Positions 43,945 through 54,530 of a stretch of DNA of 64,000 nucleotides are shown here, one piece after another. The translations under genes and the position numbers were made by a program. Origin of the DNA: Mytilisepta virgata (lineage: Eukaryota; Mollusca; Bivalvia; Mytilida; Mytilidae); contig CM051521.1 in assembly GCA_028015205.1 (NCBI GenBank), positions 119,358,614 to 119,422,613 of the forward strand, read 5' to 3'. Every line of letters starts with the position of its first letter. The first letter of the stretch is position 1. The notes under the pieces are model-generated. The model did no database searches and had not been told where the DNA came from. It saw nothing but the letters and a program-made list of their open reading frames with translations.

Positions 43945-44471
43945 ACCCCACCATGTTCTTGACTAATATCTGACCTTGCCAACGATTTTTATAACGCATT
44001 TTCGTTTATTGACTTTGTGAAACGGTAAATCGAAATGAATTTTGGTATGGAGCATCTATGGAAGGTCCTTCACAAAATTTGCATAAATCATCCCGGTCCA
44101 TGAAACAAAATGGCCGCCATGAGCATTACGTGTTCTGATTGGTTGAAATTTTAAATTTCTTCTCCTCTGAAACCGTAAAGCCAAGTGAACTAAATTTTGG
44201 TATGGAGCATCTATGAAAGGTCCTTTACAAACTTTCCATAAATTATCATAGTCTGTGAAACAAAATGGTCACCAGAAGCCTTTATATGTTCTCATTGGTC
44301 AAATTTTTAAATTATTCTTCTCTGAAACCATTTGGCCAAATGAACTTATACTTGGTATGAAGCATCTATGGAAGGTCATTTACAAAGTTTCCAGAAATCA
44401 ATCTAGTCCATCAAATAAAAAATTTGTGACTCACAGGTGAGCGATACAGGCTCAGCCGTCTGAGCCTCTTG
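43945..44471 (-). repeat. Family C element, reverse copy
   Basis: The right end reads CACAGGTGAGCGATACAGGC then TCAGCCGTCTGAGCCTCTTG, the reversed family C head with an inner hairpin. The core has three diverged units containing GGTATGGAGCATCTATGGAA and CTTCTCCTCTGAAACC. Confidence 0.7.
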
Positions 44472-44574
44472 TCCATTATGGTTCATTTATTATACCATAT
44501 AAAATGGCTGTCGAAGATACATTTCTGCTTTTTGTCAAGCCTGCAAAAGTAATTCCACCCTAGGATTCACATTT

Positions 44575-44816
44575 CCAAGTCAGAAATGAGGCTTGTCAAG
44601 TTTCTGATGATAAAAAATATGAACCTGAGGGTTGGATTGTCCAATCTCACATTTTTGACACTGATGATTATTTTTCTCACATTTCTCTGCTGAAAATTAA
44701 AGGTAATAAACATGGCTGCCATGACATAAAAATGTGTTCTCTTAAACTAGGCGACGTAGTGGATAATAAATTCTATATTCGAAAAGATTGTATGGATTTT
44801 AGTTTTGTACCAAAGG
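44575..44816 (+). other. Splice-bounded open stretch of unknown identity
   Basis: A frame stays open for about 80 codons between a CCACCCTAG (acceptor-like) and AAG|GTATGT (donor-like). It reads QVRNEACQVSDDKKYEPEGW, then FDTDDYFSHISLLKIKGNKH, then SLKLGDVVDNKFYIRKD. The composition is protein-like (charged, few rare residues), but I do not recognise a family and there is no partner exon. It could be an exon of an unseen gene, a decayed transposon frame, or chance. Confidence 0.25.
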
Positions 44817-45123
44817 TATGTTGTTGTACCATTTGTGCGAAGTTCAAGTTTTGTTTTTTCTAGCACTTAGTCTGAGATTGCTCTGACGTTTGACAGCATT
44901 TTTTGTAACATGCTGGGGCAGTGGGATGTCAGAGCGCACTCCATATAGAAAACATGGAAATTGCCAACCCAGACTTGGGGGCGGCAGTTTCTAGATTTGA
45001 AATATTAATATATCAAATTCAAAGTTTATCTAAACCATTAGTCAATCGATTCCTATGTACATTTTATTCACCAACAATCCCTGTACCACAAACGAAAGCT
45101 TTATTCCCTTCAACCCACCTTGA
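44817..45123. other. Spacer, nothing recognised
   Basis: Includes a short frame at 44921-45142 with no recognised domain, running into the next repeat. Confidence 0.4.
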
Positions 45124-45928
45124 CTTCCAATTTCTTGCTTGAGTGACGTGCGTCACATTTTCGTAATTAAGTCAATTTCTGAGAAATTGTAATACCTACA
45201 CCCACCGTATTTGGTCTATTGATAGTTCTTGTTGGGTACATGCCAGTATGACACTTGTCTCTGGACCTTGACATCATTTTCATTCTTGAGTGACCTGCGT
45301 CACATTTTCGTGATTGTCCATTTCTCAGCAACTGTAATACCTAGACCCACCGTATTTGGTCAATAGATAGTTCTTAGTGGAAACACACCTGCCTTTTGAC
45401 CTTGATTACAATTTCATGCTTGAGTGACCTTCACTTTTTGGGATAATGTCCATTTCTCAGCAACTGCTATACATAGACCAACAATGTTCTGTCTATAGAT
45501 AGTCCTTGATGGGTACATGGCTGTCTGAGACCTTCACCTGAATTTCACACTTAGTCACATTTTTATTAATTCCATTACCTATATCCACTGTATGCGGTCT
45601 GTAGAAACTTCTTGGTCAGTCTGACACCTAACCTTGGGCACAATTTTAGGCTTGAGTGACTTTCATCCCAATTTTACAAACAAGTCCATTTCTCATCAAA
45701 TGTTATAAATGTATGTAGACCCACTATTTTTGGTCGATACATAGTTTTTGGTAGGTACATACCAGTCTGAGACCTGTCATCTGACCTTGGACACAGTTGT
45801 GGGCTTGAATGACATGCATGAGATTTTACAGACAAGTGCTCCTTTGACTTGCAATGTCCGGTATCAGATAATCTTTATTGTGTGTCCATGTGCATACTCA
45901 GAAGAGCTATTAGTGTGTCCACTCTTGT
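45124..45928 (+). repeat. Pearl-like element (family B), 5'-incomplete copy
   Basis: Five to six diverged tandem units with ATTTGGTCTATTGATAGTTC-like sequence and CTTGAGTGAC blocks. It ends TTGACTTGCAATGTCCGGTA, ... TCCATGTGCATACTCAGAAG and GTGTCCACTCTTGTT, the same end as at 6225. The head with its hairpin is missing. Confidence 0.7.
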
Positions 45929-46560
45929 TGGTTAATACTGTTCCTTGATAAAAATGGAACCCCCAATTAAATTTGTTTTTCACTATCTCTTATTGTTTTA
46001 GAGATATAAGGGGAGAGAAAAAAGGGACACACCTTAATTTTCGAAACTTTATTTCTTATCTGATTTTGATTATTATTTTTTTTAAAGTTCTTCATAAGTA
46101 ATACAAATAAAAGTGTGTTACTTTTGTTGTTGTAGAGATAAAAGGGATTAAAGGGGCCTTAATTAGCCATTTTGCAGGACACCTAAAATTTTTATTTTTC
46201 ATTCAATTTTATTTGGGATTTTTTGCTTTTAATTCATGAGGGTTTCCAGTATGTCCACAGATTTATTCAATCTTTTATGATTTTTGAGATATAAGGTATT
46301 AAAAGGGCCAAAAGCAATTTGCCTTGATATTTCTTTATTTTTCATCCAATTCTTATGAGGATTTTTTCTTTTAATTCACCTTGATGAATGCTTTCATTAG
46401 TAGGTCAACAATTTTTCCTATCCTTTAGTGTTTCTGAGATACACGGGGTCAAAGTAAGCAAATTTGGTGGAAACATAAAATTCTATTTTCATCCAATTTA
46501 TTGATTTTTTCTTTTAATTCATCTCGAGTTCCTGCAGTAGTATGTCAACAAATAATTTTT
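45929..46560 (+). repeat. Degenerate tandem repeat with GAGATATAAGG motif
   Basis: About four to five diverged units of roughly 120-150 bp, each with TTTTTGAGATATAAGG and TTTCATCCAATT-like blocks. The same motifs occur at 6890-7080. Confidence 0.5.
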
Positions 46561-46975
46561 ATACGACCGCAAAATTTTTGCGGTCGTATTTTGGTATGAC
46601 GTTGGCATTGGCGTCGTCATCGTTCGAAGACATTTGGTTTTCGCACTATAACTTTAGTATAAGTTAATAGAAATCTATGAAATTTAAACACAAGGTTTAT
46701 GACCACAAAAGGAAGGTTGGGATTGATTTTGGGAATTTTGGTCTCAACAGTTTAAGAATTAGGGGCCAAAAAAGGGCCCAATAAGCATTTTTCTTGGTTT
46801 TCGCACAATAACTCTAGTAAATAGAAATCTATGACAATTTTAACACAAGGTTTATGACCATTTTTGGGAGTTTTGATCCCAACAGTTTAGGAATTAGGGG
46901 CTAAAAAAGGGCCCAAATAAGCACAATAACTTTAGTACAAGTAAATAGAAATCTATGATATTATCTTGGTGTAAG
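46561..46975 (+). repeat. Family D element with palindromic head
   Basis: Begins with ATACGACCGCAAAA followed by its exact inverse TTTTGCGGTCGTAT around a single T (46561-46589). Then come GTCGTCATCGTTCGAAGACA and units with TTGGGATTGATTTTGGGA and AGTAAATAGAAATCTATGA. This is the plus-orientation counterpart of 19050-21090. Confidence 0.8.
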
Positions 46976-47146
46976 GGAGGTAATCCAAACACATTTAAAG
47001 TAAAATATTGTGTATGATTCAATTATGTATAAAGAAATGTACCAGCTGATTTCTCAACAATTGCATCGAAATTTGTATCATGTTATGTTTTTCTACAAAT
47101 GTATGTTGAAAAACAAAATGCCTGCAAACACACCTCCTCCCCCAAT
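46976..47146. other. Spacer
   Basis: AT-rich spacer between a family D element and a MITE; nothing recognised. Confidence 0.4.
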
Positions 47147-47791
47147 AAGGCCTTTTATTTTTATTTAATTGGTTTACGGATTTTTTTTTTTTAAAATAAG
47201 GTCGGTCTGTTGGGAAAAAAAAGAAAAAAAAGAGGGAAAATCATGTACTTTTGAACAATCTTGGTTATATTGCCAAATGTACAAAGGTTGCAAATGATCA
47301 GTTAATTCCCTCTTTTGAAACCCAAATATCAGAACATCTATCTTGAAAGGTGTTGTTCAGTAGACCGTTCCCTTTTTAAGGGATCGACTCGTCAACTACA
47401 ACATTAAATGAGTGGATTCGATATCTTACGGAATCAACATATTCATACAAAACGAACTTAAAAGCCGCATGGATTCTATTAAGAAATTCGTTTCATAAAA
47501 CGTGTTTCGGAAATTGGCATCAACTAACGTCTATAAATAGATTTTTTTTGGGATCATGTTTACAAGTATTTTATTGATGGATAATCTATTTTTAGACGAA
47601 TTGGAATATAATCTTTTATGAAATTTTGATGCAAAAAAGGATTTTAATTTATTTTTATTTTTGGGATGGCTGATTTCAGAGGGTCGGCGGTAATAAAAAA
47701 ACCAAAATTTTCAATTTTATTTTTTTTTCTTCAAATCGGCAAAATCGGGTCGGCGGATCCGTAAACCAACTAATTAAAAATAAATGGCCTA
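47147..47791. mobile_element. MITE with about 35-bp terminal inverted repeats, just upstream of the carrier gene
   Basis: The left end AAGGCCTTTTATTTTTATTT then AATTGGTTTACGGAT is mirrored at the right end by ATCCGTAAACCAACTAATTA then AAAATAAATGGCCT (about four mismatches over 35 bp). The interior has no transposase. The target duplication is unclear. It ends about 80 bp before the ATG of the ADP/ATP carrier, inside its presumed 5' intron. Confidence 0.65.
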
Positions 47792-47869
47792 AGCATTTTT
47801 CTAAAAGCTCTTTTATCTAGCTAAAGCTGTATAATGAAAACATGTAATTGAAAACTTTTTATTTTGCAG

Positions 47870-48784
47870 ATGTCCAGCAAAAAGCTTAGTTTTGCAGAGA
47901 ACTTTGCTCTGAGTGGAGCAGCTGCTATCATTTCTAAAACTGCTGCAGCACCCATTGAGCGTATTAAACTTCTTGTACAGAATCAGGATGAAATGTTGAA
48001 AACAGGTCGGTTGTCAGAACCATACAAAGGTGTGATTGATTGCACCATGCGTACATTCAGAACAGAAGGCATCCTTCCATTTTGGAGAGGCAATTTGGCA
48101 AACTGTATTCGGTATTTCCCAACTCAGGCTTTAAACTTTGCCTTCAAAGACAAAGTAAAAGCCCTATTCAGGAGCAGTAAAAATGATTCCTATGGTTTGA
48201 AATTTGGCAAGAATATTGCATCTGGTGGAGCTGCTGGTGCCATGTCCCTGTGCTTTGTATACTCCCTTGATTATTGCCGAACAAGGTTAGCCAATGATGC
48301 CAAATCTGGGAAGAAAGGAGGAGAACGTCAGTTTAATGGTATGGTAGATGTATACCGTAAAACAATTGCTTCAGATGGAATTGCTGGTCTTTACAGAGGA
48401 TTTGTCATATCCTGTGTTGGTATTGTAGTGTACAGAGGATTCTATTTTGGTCTGTTTGACACCCTTAGACCAATTCTATTAGGTGAAAGTGCAAATGTGC
48501 TCCTGTCCTTTGCTTTAGGTTATGTTGTCACAATCAGTGCTGGACTTTTGTCGTACCCCATAGATACCATTAGGAGAAGGATGATGATGACATCAGGTGA
48601 AGCTGTCAAATATAAGGGATCAATTGATTGTACCATGCAGATTATCAAAAATGAAGGCTTCATGTCATTAATGAAGGGAGCTGGAGCCAACATTCTAAGA
48701 GGAGTAGCTGGTGCAGGTGTATTGGCTGGATTCGACAAGTTCCAGGAGGTCTATATCAAATGGCGTCTTGGACAAAATCAATAA
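47870..48784 (+). CDS. ADP/ATP carrier of the mitochondrial inner membrane (SLC25 family), intronless
   Basis: The 304-residue protein exchanges cytosolic ADP for matrix ATP across the inner mitochondrial membrane. It has the normal carrier length, with three repeats of about 100 residues and six expected membrane helices. Repeat signatures: PIERIK (28-33), SLDYCR (132-137, Ser in place of the usual Pro) and PIDTIR (230-235). RRRMMM at 235-240 is specific to ADP/ATP carriers. Substrate-site residues K23 and R81 (in [13 protein letters not shown]) are present. I chose the ATG at 47870 because TTTTGCAG lies directly before it, so an upstream noncoding exon is likely. The coding region has no intron. 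AATAAA at 48806 is a good poly(A) signal. The second half ([39 protein letters not shown]) resembles plant, fungal and protist carriers more than animal ANT proteins. Confidence 0.95.
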   Translation: MSSKKLSFAENFALSGAAAIISKTAAAPIERIKLLVQNQDEMLKTGRLSEPYKGVIDCTMRTFRTEGILPFWRGNLANCIRYFPTQALNFAFKDKVKALFRSSKNDSYGLKFGKNIASGGAAGAMSLCFVYSLDYCRTRLANDAKSGKKGGERQFNGMVDVYRKTIASDGIAGLYRGFVISCVGIVVYRGFYFGLFDTLRPILLGESANVLLSFALGYVVTISAGLLSYPIDTIRRRMMMTSGEAVKYKGSIDCTMQIIKNEGFMSLMKGAGANILRGVAGAGVLAGFDKFQEVYIKWRLGQNQ

Positions 48785-48805
48785 AAATGGTGGAAAATAG
48801 TTTTT

Positions 48806-48811
48806 AATAAA
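48806..48811 (+). terminator. Poly(A) signal of the ADP/ATP carrier gene
   Basis: AATAAA 22 bp after the stop codon. Confidence 0.6.
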
Positions 48812-49434
48812 TTGTGTGATAGTTTGAATTGATAAGTTATTCATGAATGTAACATTAACAACATTTCTGTATTGTTAAATAGAATCATTCAAGATGTTGA
48901 CCATTGTTTTATATTGAAATTGCAGAAAACAGTGATTATAAAACAAAACAATCCAACAAGTTATCTGAATTTAGTTTAATGGCCATACCATCAGTATATT
49001 TCTTCTGTGTTATCTTCATCTGGAAAGTTGTAGAGAAAAAGTTAGTTTATTAAGTAAAAAATCTTACCAGTCAGAAGCCATCTTAAGGAATCCTTGGTTT
49101 TTCTGCAGTACTTATTGAAATCAAAACTGAGGAATCTTTTTTTCCCTTTTTGACAAGCATGTTTGAATATGCGCAAGTGTAAATTTTTCATTCTTAAATG
49201 TCATGTAGGTTTTGAATAAATTTACATAGAAATAATTTGTGCCAAACACACCTAAAAATTCCATCTTTGTCTAATATTCTTTAAGTCACAACAAATTTTT
49301 CGTTCTTTGGATTTTTGGATGGCAAATTTTAATTTTTTGGGACTTTTTTTTTTTTGAGCACAGATCAAATTTACATGTGGTACACATTTTTAAAGTAAAA
49401 TATTACAAAATTTTAGGAGTGAGTGAACAATTTT
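48812..49434. other. Spacer after the carrier gene, nothing recognised
   Basis: AT-rich flank without coding signal. Confidence 0.45.
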
Positions 49435-50201
49435 TGTCAAGCCTGCGACTTTAGTCACAGAAAGCTCGACATAGGGATAGTGATCCAGCAGCGGCGGCAG
49501 CGTTAACTGACTTCTTAAAAGCTTTATATTTTAGAAGGTGGAAGAGCTGGATGCTTTATACTTTGTATATAGATCATGCCTTATGTTACGAAGTTTCTGT
49601 CTGTCATATGTACATTGTCCTTGACCTCATTTTCATGGTTCAGTGAATACTTGAAAAAAAAAGTTAAGATTTTTTGTAATGTTAATTTCTCTCTTATTAT
49701 GAGTAATAGGATAACTATATTTGGTATGTGCATACCTTGCAAGGTCCTCATCCCCATCAGACAGTTTTCAAATGACCTCGACCCCATTTCACAGAACAGT
49801 GAACAAGGTTAAGTTTTGGTGGTCAAGTCCATATCTCGGATACTATAAACAATAGGTCTAGTATATTTGGTGTATGGAAGGATTGTAAGGTGTACATTTC
49901 CAACTGGCAGGTGTCATCTGACCTTGACCTCATTTTCATGGATCAGTGGTTATAGTTAAGTTTTTGTGTTTTGGCCTGTTTTTCAAATACTGTATGCAAT
50001 AGGTCTACTATATTTGGTGTATGGAAGGATTGTAAGGTGTACATGTCCAACTGGCAGGTGTCATCTGACCTTGACGTCATTTTCATGGATCAGTGGTTAT
50101 ACTTAAGTTTTTGTGTTTTGCTCTGTTTTTTGAATACTGATAGCATTTATTTTCATTAGAAATACACGACAGGCGAGACATTTTTGTGTGTCCACTCTTG
50201 T
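49435..50201 (+). repeat. Pearl-like element (family A), two to three core units
   Basis: Starts TGTCAAGCCTGCGACTTTAG then TCACAGAAAGCTCGACA, has CAGCAGCGGCGGCAGCG, and ends CAGGCGAGACATTTTTGTGT then GTCCACTCTTG. The core has two to three units with CAATAGGTCTACTATATTTG and TCCAACTGGCAGGTGTCATC. Confidence 0.82.
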
Positions 50202-50249
50202 TATTTCTAATTTATTGAAAAATGAAAAAATTGGTGTGATTTTTCAGCA

Positions 50250-50660
50250 TTTTTGATGGGTTATACATGTAGTAAGTATGGTGAATGTTGGCAATCCACT
50301 CCTACAGTTTTCAATCCAAAGTCTTCAAATAAGGTAGAATGTTTGTATATATATTGGACATGTGCGGCCTCTATTATGGATACATTTGGAACATTTTTGC
50401 GGAATTTCAAGATTGTGAAACTTAGTCCTACAGTTTTCAATCCAGAGTCTTCAAACTTGGTAGAATGTTTATACATGTATATATATTGTACATGTGCACC
50501 TCCTATTATGGATACATTTGGAACATTTTTGCGGAATTTCAAGATTGTGAAACTTAGTCCCAGTTTTCAATCTAGAGTCTTCAAACTTGGTAGAATGTTT
50601 GTACATGTGCACCTCCTATTATGGATACATTAGGAACACTTTTGCAGAATTCCAAGTTGC
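50250..50660 (+). repeat. Tandem repeat, three units of roughly 115-135 bp
   Basis: Each unit contains CAGTTTTCAATCCAGAGTCT, AAACTTGGTAGAATGTTT, CCTCCTATTATGGATACATT and a GGAACATTTTTGCGGAATT block. Unit three is shortened. Open frames over it on both strands are by-products. Confidence 0.75.
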
Positions 50661-50884
50661 TGTAACATTACAAATCAAATAAAAATTCTTTCTTCCTAAT
50701 CAAAGGCCCATAAAGGGCAAGTAAATCAACATGAATCATGAAAGTCAAGGATACACAACCCACACATACATATACCATACAAACAACCATTCACACTAAT
50801 TTCTTATGATTGAAGATAATTCAAGTAAAAGCAAAATAACAAGAAATATACCAAGAAGGAGAGAGACAGTTAAAGATGGATAAC

Positions 50885-51390
50885 TAATGTTTTTTTATTT
50901 TGCCTCATCTGGAAAATTTTATCCAAATAGTTGCAGAAGATATTAAAATCTAGTTCTTCATTTGTCATTACTAATTGCTTTAGTAATTCTATATATAACG
51001 GGAATCTCCCAAGTTCAGAAAGAACAGCTATGTTGGTATAGTTTTAAATCACCAATAATGTTTCCAGAAGATTTTCCAATCTCCCAATCTTTGAAGATGT
51101 CAAATAGGGTTGGGATTTTTCCCTTTAAATCCTTTTTTTGCTTGATGTTAACCCAGTTTTCACAATTATATAACGCAATGGGTTTGACGCAGTTATCAAA
51201 TATATGTAGAAATGTGTGAATAGAAGGATGTCCAAACTTCACAATTCTATACAATTTAAAACTGGCTCTCATACCATTTTGGAAAGATTGCAAGTCGTTT
51301 CTATGGCATCGGTCTCCAAAGCCGGAAGTATGGCCTCTTCGATACCATTAGACATTAGTCTATAAAATGTAGATCCAATGATGACAGCAT
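50885..51390 (-). pseudogene. LINE fragment, reverse-transcriptase thumb region
   Basis: Minus-strand frame FQNGMRASFKLYRIVKFG, then IHTFLHIFDNCVKPIALYNC ENW. It matches the region of the 62-kb LINE with LHVFDHTILPIITYGCEIWG. Frames are broken on either side. Confidence 0.65.
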
Positions 51391-51449
51391 TTTTTAAATA
51401 ACGAGTACTTTCTTGTTGATAATATCTGAATTAATATTTTTAATGAGAT

Positions 51450-52285
51450 GAGAGGTAACTCCTTGAAATGCTTCGTAAACAGCATAGTATAAATTAACTA
51501 TATCTAATATAAGTATCTTTGGATTGTTATTTTGAAACTCCTGGGATAATGCCTCTGCTGGTGGACCTAGGTCCCCGAGGGTATTCGCCAACCCAGTCGT
51601 CAGACTTGTCTGACATGATTATTCATTGATTTGTTACAGAAGTTACCAGTATTTAGCAAAATTCAAAAATAATAGAAATACTAAGGGTTCATTCCTTGTA
51701 TTGCACATGGTAGATCTCCTTAGCTGAAATTTGGCTTCCTATTTCGGTATTTTTGGTTGAGTACTTCTTGTTTAATATATGTTTGGTTTTTGGTCTTCCA
51801 AATGTTTCGGTTTTAATGCTGCTGATGAGAGGTAACTCCTTGAAATGCGTCGTATACAGCATAGTATAAATTAACTATATCTAATATAAGTATCTTTGGA
51901 TTGTGATTTTGAAACTCCTGGGATGATGCCTCTGCTGGTGGACCCTAGGTCCCCGAGGGTATTCGCCAACCCAGTCGTCAGACTTGTCTGACATGATTAT
52001 TCATTGATTTGTTACAGAAATTACCAGTATTTAGCAAAATTCAAAAATAATAGAAATACTAAGGGTTCATTCCTTGTATTGCACAAGGTAGATCTCCTTA
52101 GCTGAAATTTGGCTTCCTATTTCAGTATTTTTGGTTGAGTACTTTTTGTTTAATATAAGTTTGGTTTTTGGTCTTCCAAATGTTTCGGTTTTAATGCTGC
52201 TGATGAGAGGTAACTCCTTGAAATGCGTCGTATACAGCATAGTATAAATTTACTATATCTAATATTAGTATCTTCGGATTGTTAT
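51450..52285. repeat. Large tandem duplication, units of about 370-390 bp, 2.2 copies
   Basis: The sequence starting GAGAGGTAACTCCTTGAAAT recurs at about 51451, 51838 and 52206. Copies share GGTCCCCGAGGGTATTCGCC and AATTCAAAAATAATAGAAAT with few differences, so the duplication is recent. It starts within the LINE remnant region. Confidence 0.82.
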
Positions 52286-52289
52286 TTTA

Positions 52290-52830
52290 TGCGTTAGTGA
52301 CTTTGTCACATTTTCGTGGTCTCAGCAACTATAATACCTAGACCCACCATATTTGGTCAATAGATAGTTTTTGGTGCATGGGTACATCTCAGTCTGACAC
52401 CTACCTTTTGTTGAATGACCTGTGTCACACTTTCGTGATTAAGTCCATTTCTTAGCAACCATAGTACCTAAGCCCACCATGCCTGGTCAATAAATAATTC
52501 TTAGTAGGCACAATGCAATCTGACACGTGTTTCTGGACCTTGACTTAATTTCTTGCTTGATTCACTTTGTCACATTTTCGAGATTAAGTCCATTTCTCAC
52601 CATATTTTGTCAATAGATAGTTCTAAGAGGGTACATGTCGGTATGACACCTGTCTTTTAACCTTGACCACAATTTCATGCTTGAGTGACTTGTTTCATGT
52701 TTTGGGATAATGTCCATTTCTCAGCAATTGCAATACATAGACCAACTGTATTTGGTCTATAGATAGTCCTTGGTGGATATATGGCTGTCTGAGACCTTCA
52801 CATGAATTTCACACATAAGTCACATTCGAA
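52290..52830 (+). repeat. Pearl-like core fragment (family B)
   Basis: Three to four diverged units with CCACCATATTTGGTCAATAG and AGTCTGACACCT-type blocks. Neither the hairpin head nor the TCCACTCTTGTT end is present. Confidence 0.6.
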
Positions 52831-52973
52831 CACCTCCACTAAAATTTCTAATATTGACACTAAAACTTGACTGTTGCTAAAACTGAGCCTTAATACACAT
52901 TGAACTCTTACCGAAAATTATATTCTGGTTTCCATACGACGGAATGTATATCAATTTTGAAAAAAAAAATATT

Positions 52974-54330
52974 TCAGCAAAAAAAAAAAGGAATACATTC
53001 ACTGTAATTGATCTCGCATAACAAAGAATAAATCTGTGATAAAATTCGATTTACATTTATACACAAGTACAGTTGCAATCTTTCCACCACTGCTTTCCAG
53101 CACTTTGATTGAAAAAGTTGTTTCCTTGCTTCATTGAATTTTCCATTATTATCAATTATAAGACCCAAGTACTTGTATTGTTTGACACATTCTAAATTTA
53201 CTGTGCTAATATTAAATTGATCATTCATTAGCTCACCAATTTTGTTAAATATGATTATCTTTGTCTTTTTGTACAATCTAATTAAAAACCGATCTCTCAT
53301 CGCTCCCGTTTTCTGATATGTCGCGTTGGAGATCTAACGAAACCCGCTTTGAGGTCACATGTGAGTGACCTCGTAGGTGTGTCCTGTTCGACCAATGAAA
53401 TTGCGGCTTAGGCGATCTTGTAAGTTGATCGTGTGGTAAAGGGATGTAACTCATTTTATTAACGAAGAAATCGTCAGTCCCCAGAATTCATAAACTTTTT
53501 TGATTGGCTTATTGATAGGAAGTCAACTCATTTGCATATCATTATAAATTCATAAGTTCCAGTTCACTGACATGTGACCTCAAAGCGGATTTCGTTAGAT
53601 CTCCTACGCGACATATCAGAAAACGGGAGCGATGAGAGATCAGTTTTTAATTAGATTGTTTTTTGTATTAACTTTTAAACACCATTCCTCACAGTAGTTA
53701 TTCAAGATATCTAGCTTTTGTTGAAGGTCTTCTTTGGTGTCTGATAATAGTACAAGATCATCAGCATATAGCAGGCAAGGAATTTTCTCGTTATAAGCAA
53801 AATTGAATTGGACTTGTTATTATGGATATTAGGGAGGTCATTGAGAAAATATTTAAATAGACTGGGACTTCAAACATCCCCTTGTCAAACTCCTACCTCA
53901 GATGTGAAAAACCCCGTCATTTTATCATTAACCCTTACACATAGTTTGTCATTGCTATACATTGACTTTAAAATTCTATAAAAATAACAACTAATATTAC
54001 TTGTTTGTAGTTTGTACATCATACCAACATGTATAACTTTGTCGAATGCCTTATGAAAGTCTACGAAGCATGTATATAATTTTCTATTACCAGATGTTAG
54101 GCATTTATTAATTATACATTTAAGAACAAAAATATAGTCAGAGGTGAGAGATCCCTTTGAGAGCCAAATTTGTGTTTTGTGTATAATATACATACATGTA
54201 TTCATTTCCTCAATTACAATTACATTTACAAATTTCCACTCCTTAATGATTGCTAAGTAATGTAACCCGGCCATTTGATTCTTTGACCCATTTTTCCAAA
54301 ATGAAGCGGCAAAAAAAAATCTCAAAATTT
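52974..54330 (-). mobile_element. Decayed LINE split by a MITE
   Basis: Minus-strand pieces of one reverse transcriptase: SDYIFVLKCIINKC and LYTCFVDFHKAFDKVIH (motif A), then LLYADDLVLLSDT (motif C) and CEEWCLKVNTK, and, after a 385-bp insertion, KKTKIIIFNKIGEL and YKYLGLIIDN. The order and spacing fit a single LINE with several frameshifts. The AsnThrLys/Lys junction is exactly where the MITE lies. The family matches the 62-kb LINE. Confidence 0.78.
53274..53659. mobile_element. Foldback MITE with about 92-bp inverted ends and 8-bp target duplication
   Basis: The left end CAATCTAATTAAAAACCGAT then CTCTCATCGCTCCCGTTTTC is mirrored over about 92 bp at the right end with few mismatches. TTTTTGTA flanks both sides (53266-53273 and 53660-53667). 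Removing the insertion and one TTTTTGTA restores the reading of the surrounding LINE. An 8-bp duplication suggests hAT (inference); no transposase is present. Confidence 0.85.
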
Positions 54331-54530
54331 AAATAATCCAAAATTCGGAGCGGCGAAAGATCAATTTGGTATGGCCTAAGTTGCATCATTGCTTATAAGA
54401 AAAGGTGTAACGCCGTAATCAACTGAACAGTAGTCTGTGTCAGACCTTTGAGGTTAGCTTGGGTACAATATGAAAAGACCGAACTGAAAATTTAATAGAG
54501 TAAAAATTGTTCTTTGAATATATGTGATTT
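54331..54530. other. Spacer
   Basis: Short AT-rich spacer, nothing recognised. Confidence 0.4.

Noticed and set aside
50253..50633. 126-codon frame with internal repeats
   Set aside because: It is a read-through of a three-unit tandem DNA repeat; the opposite strand is also open, as expected for repeat DNA.
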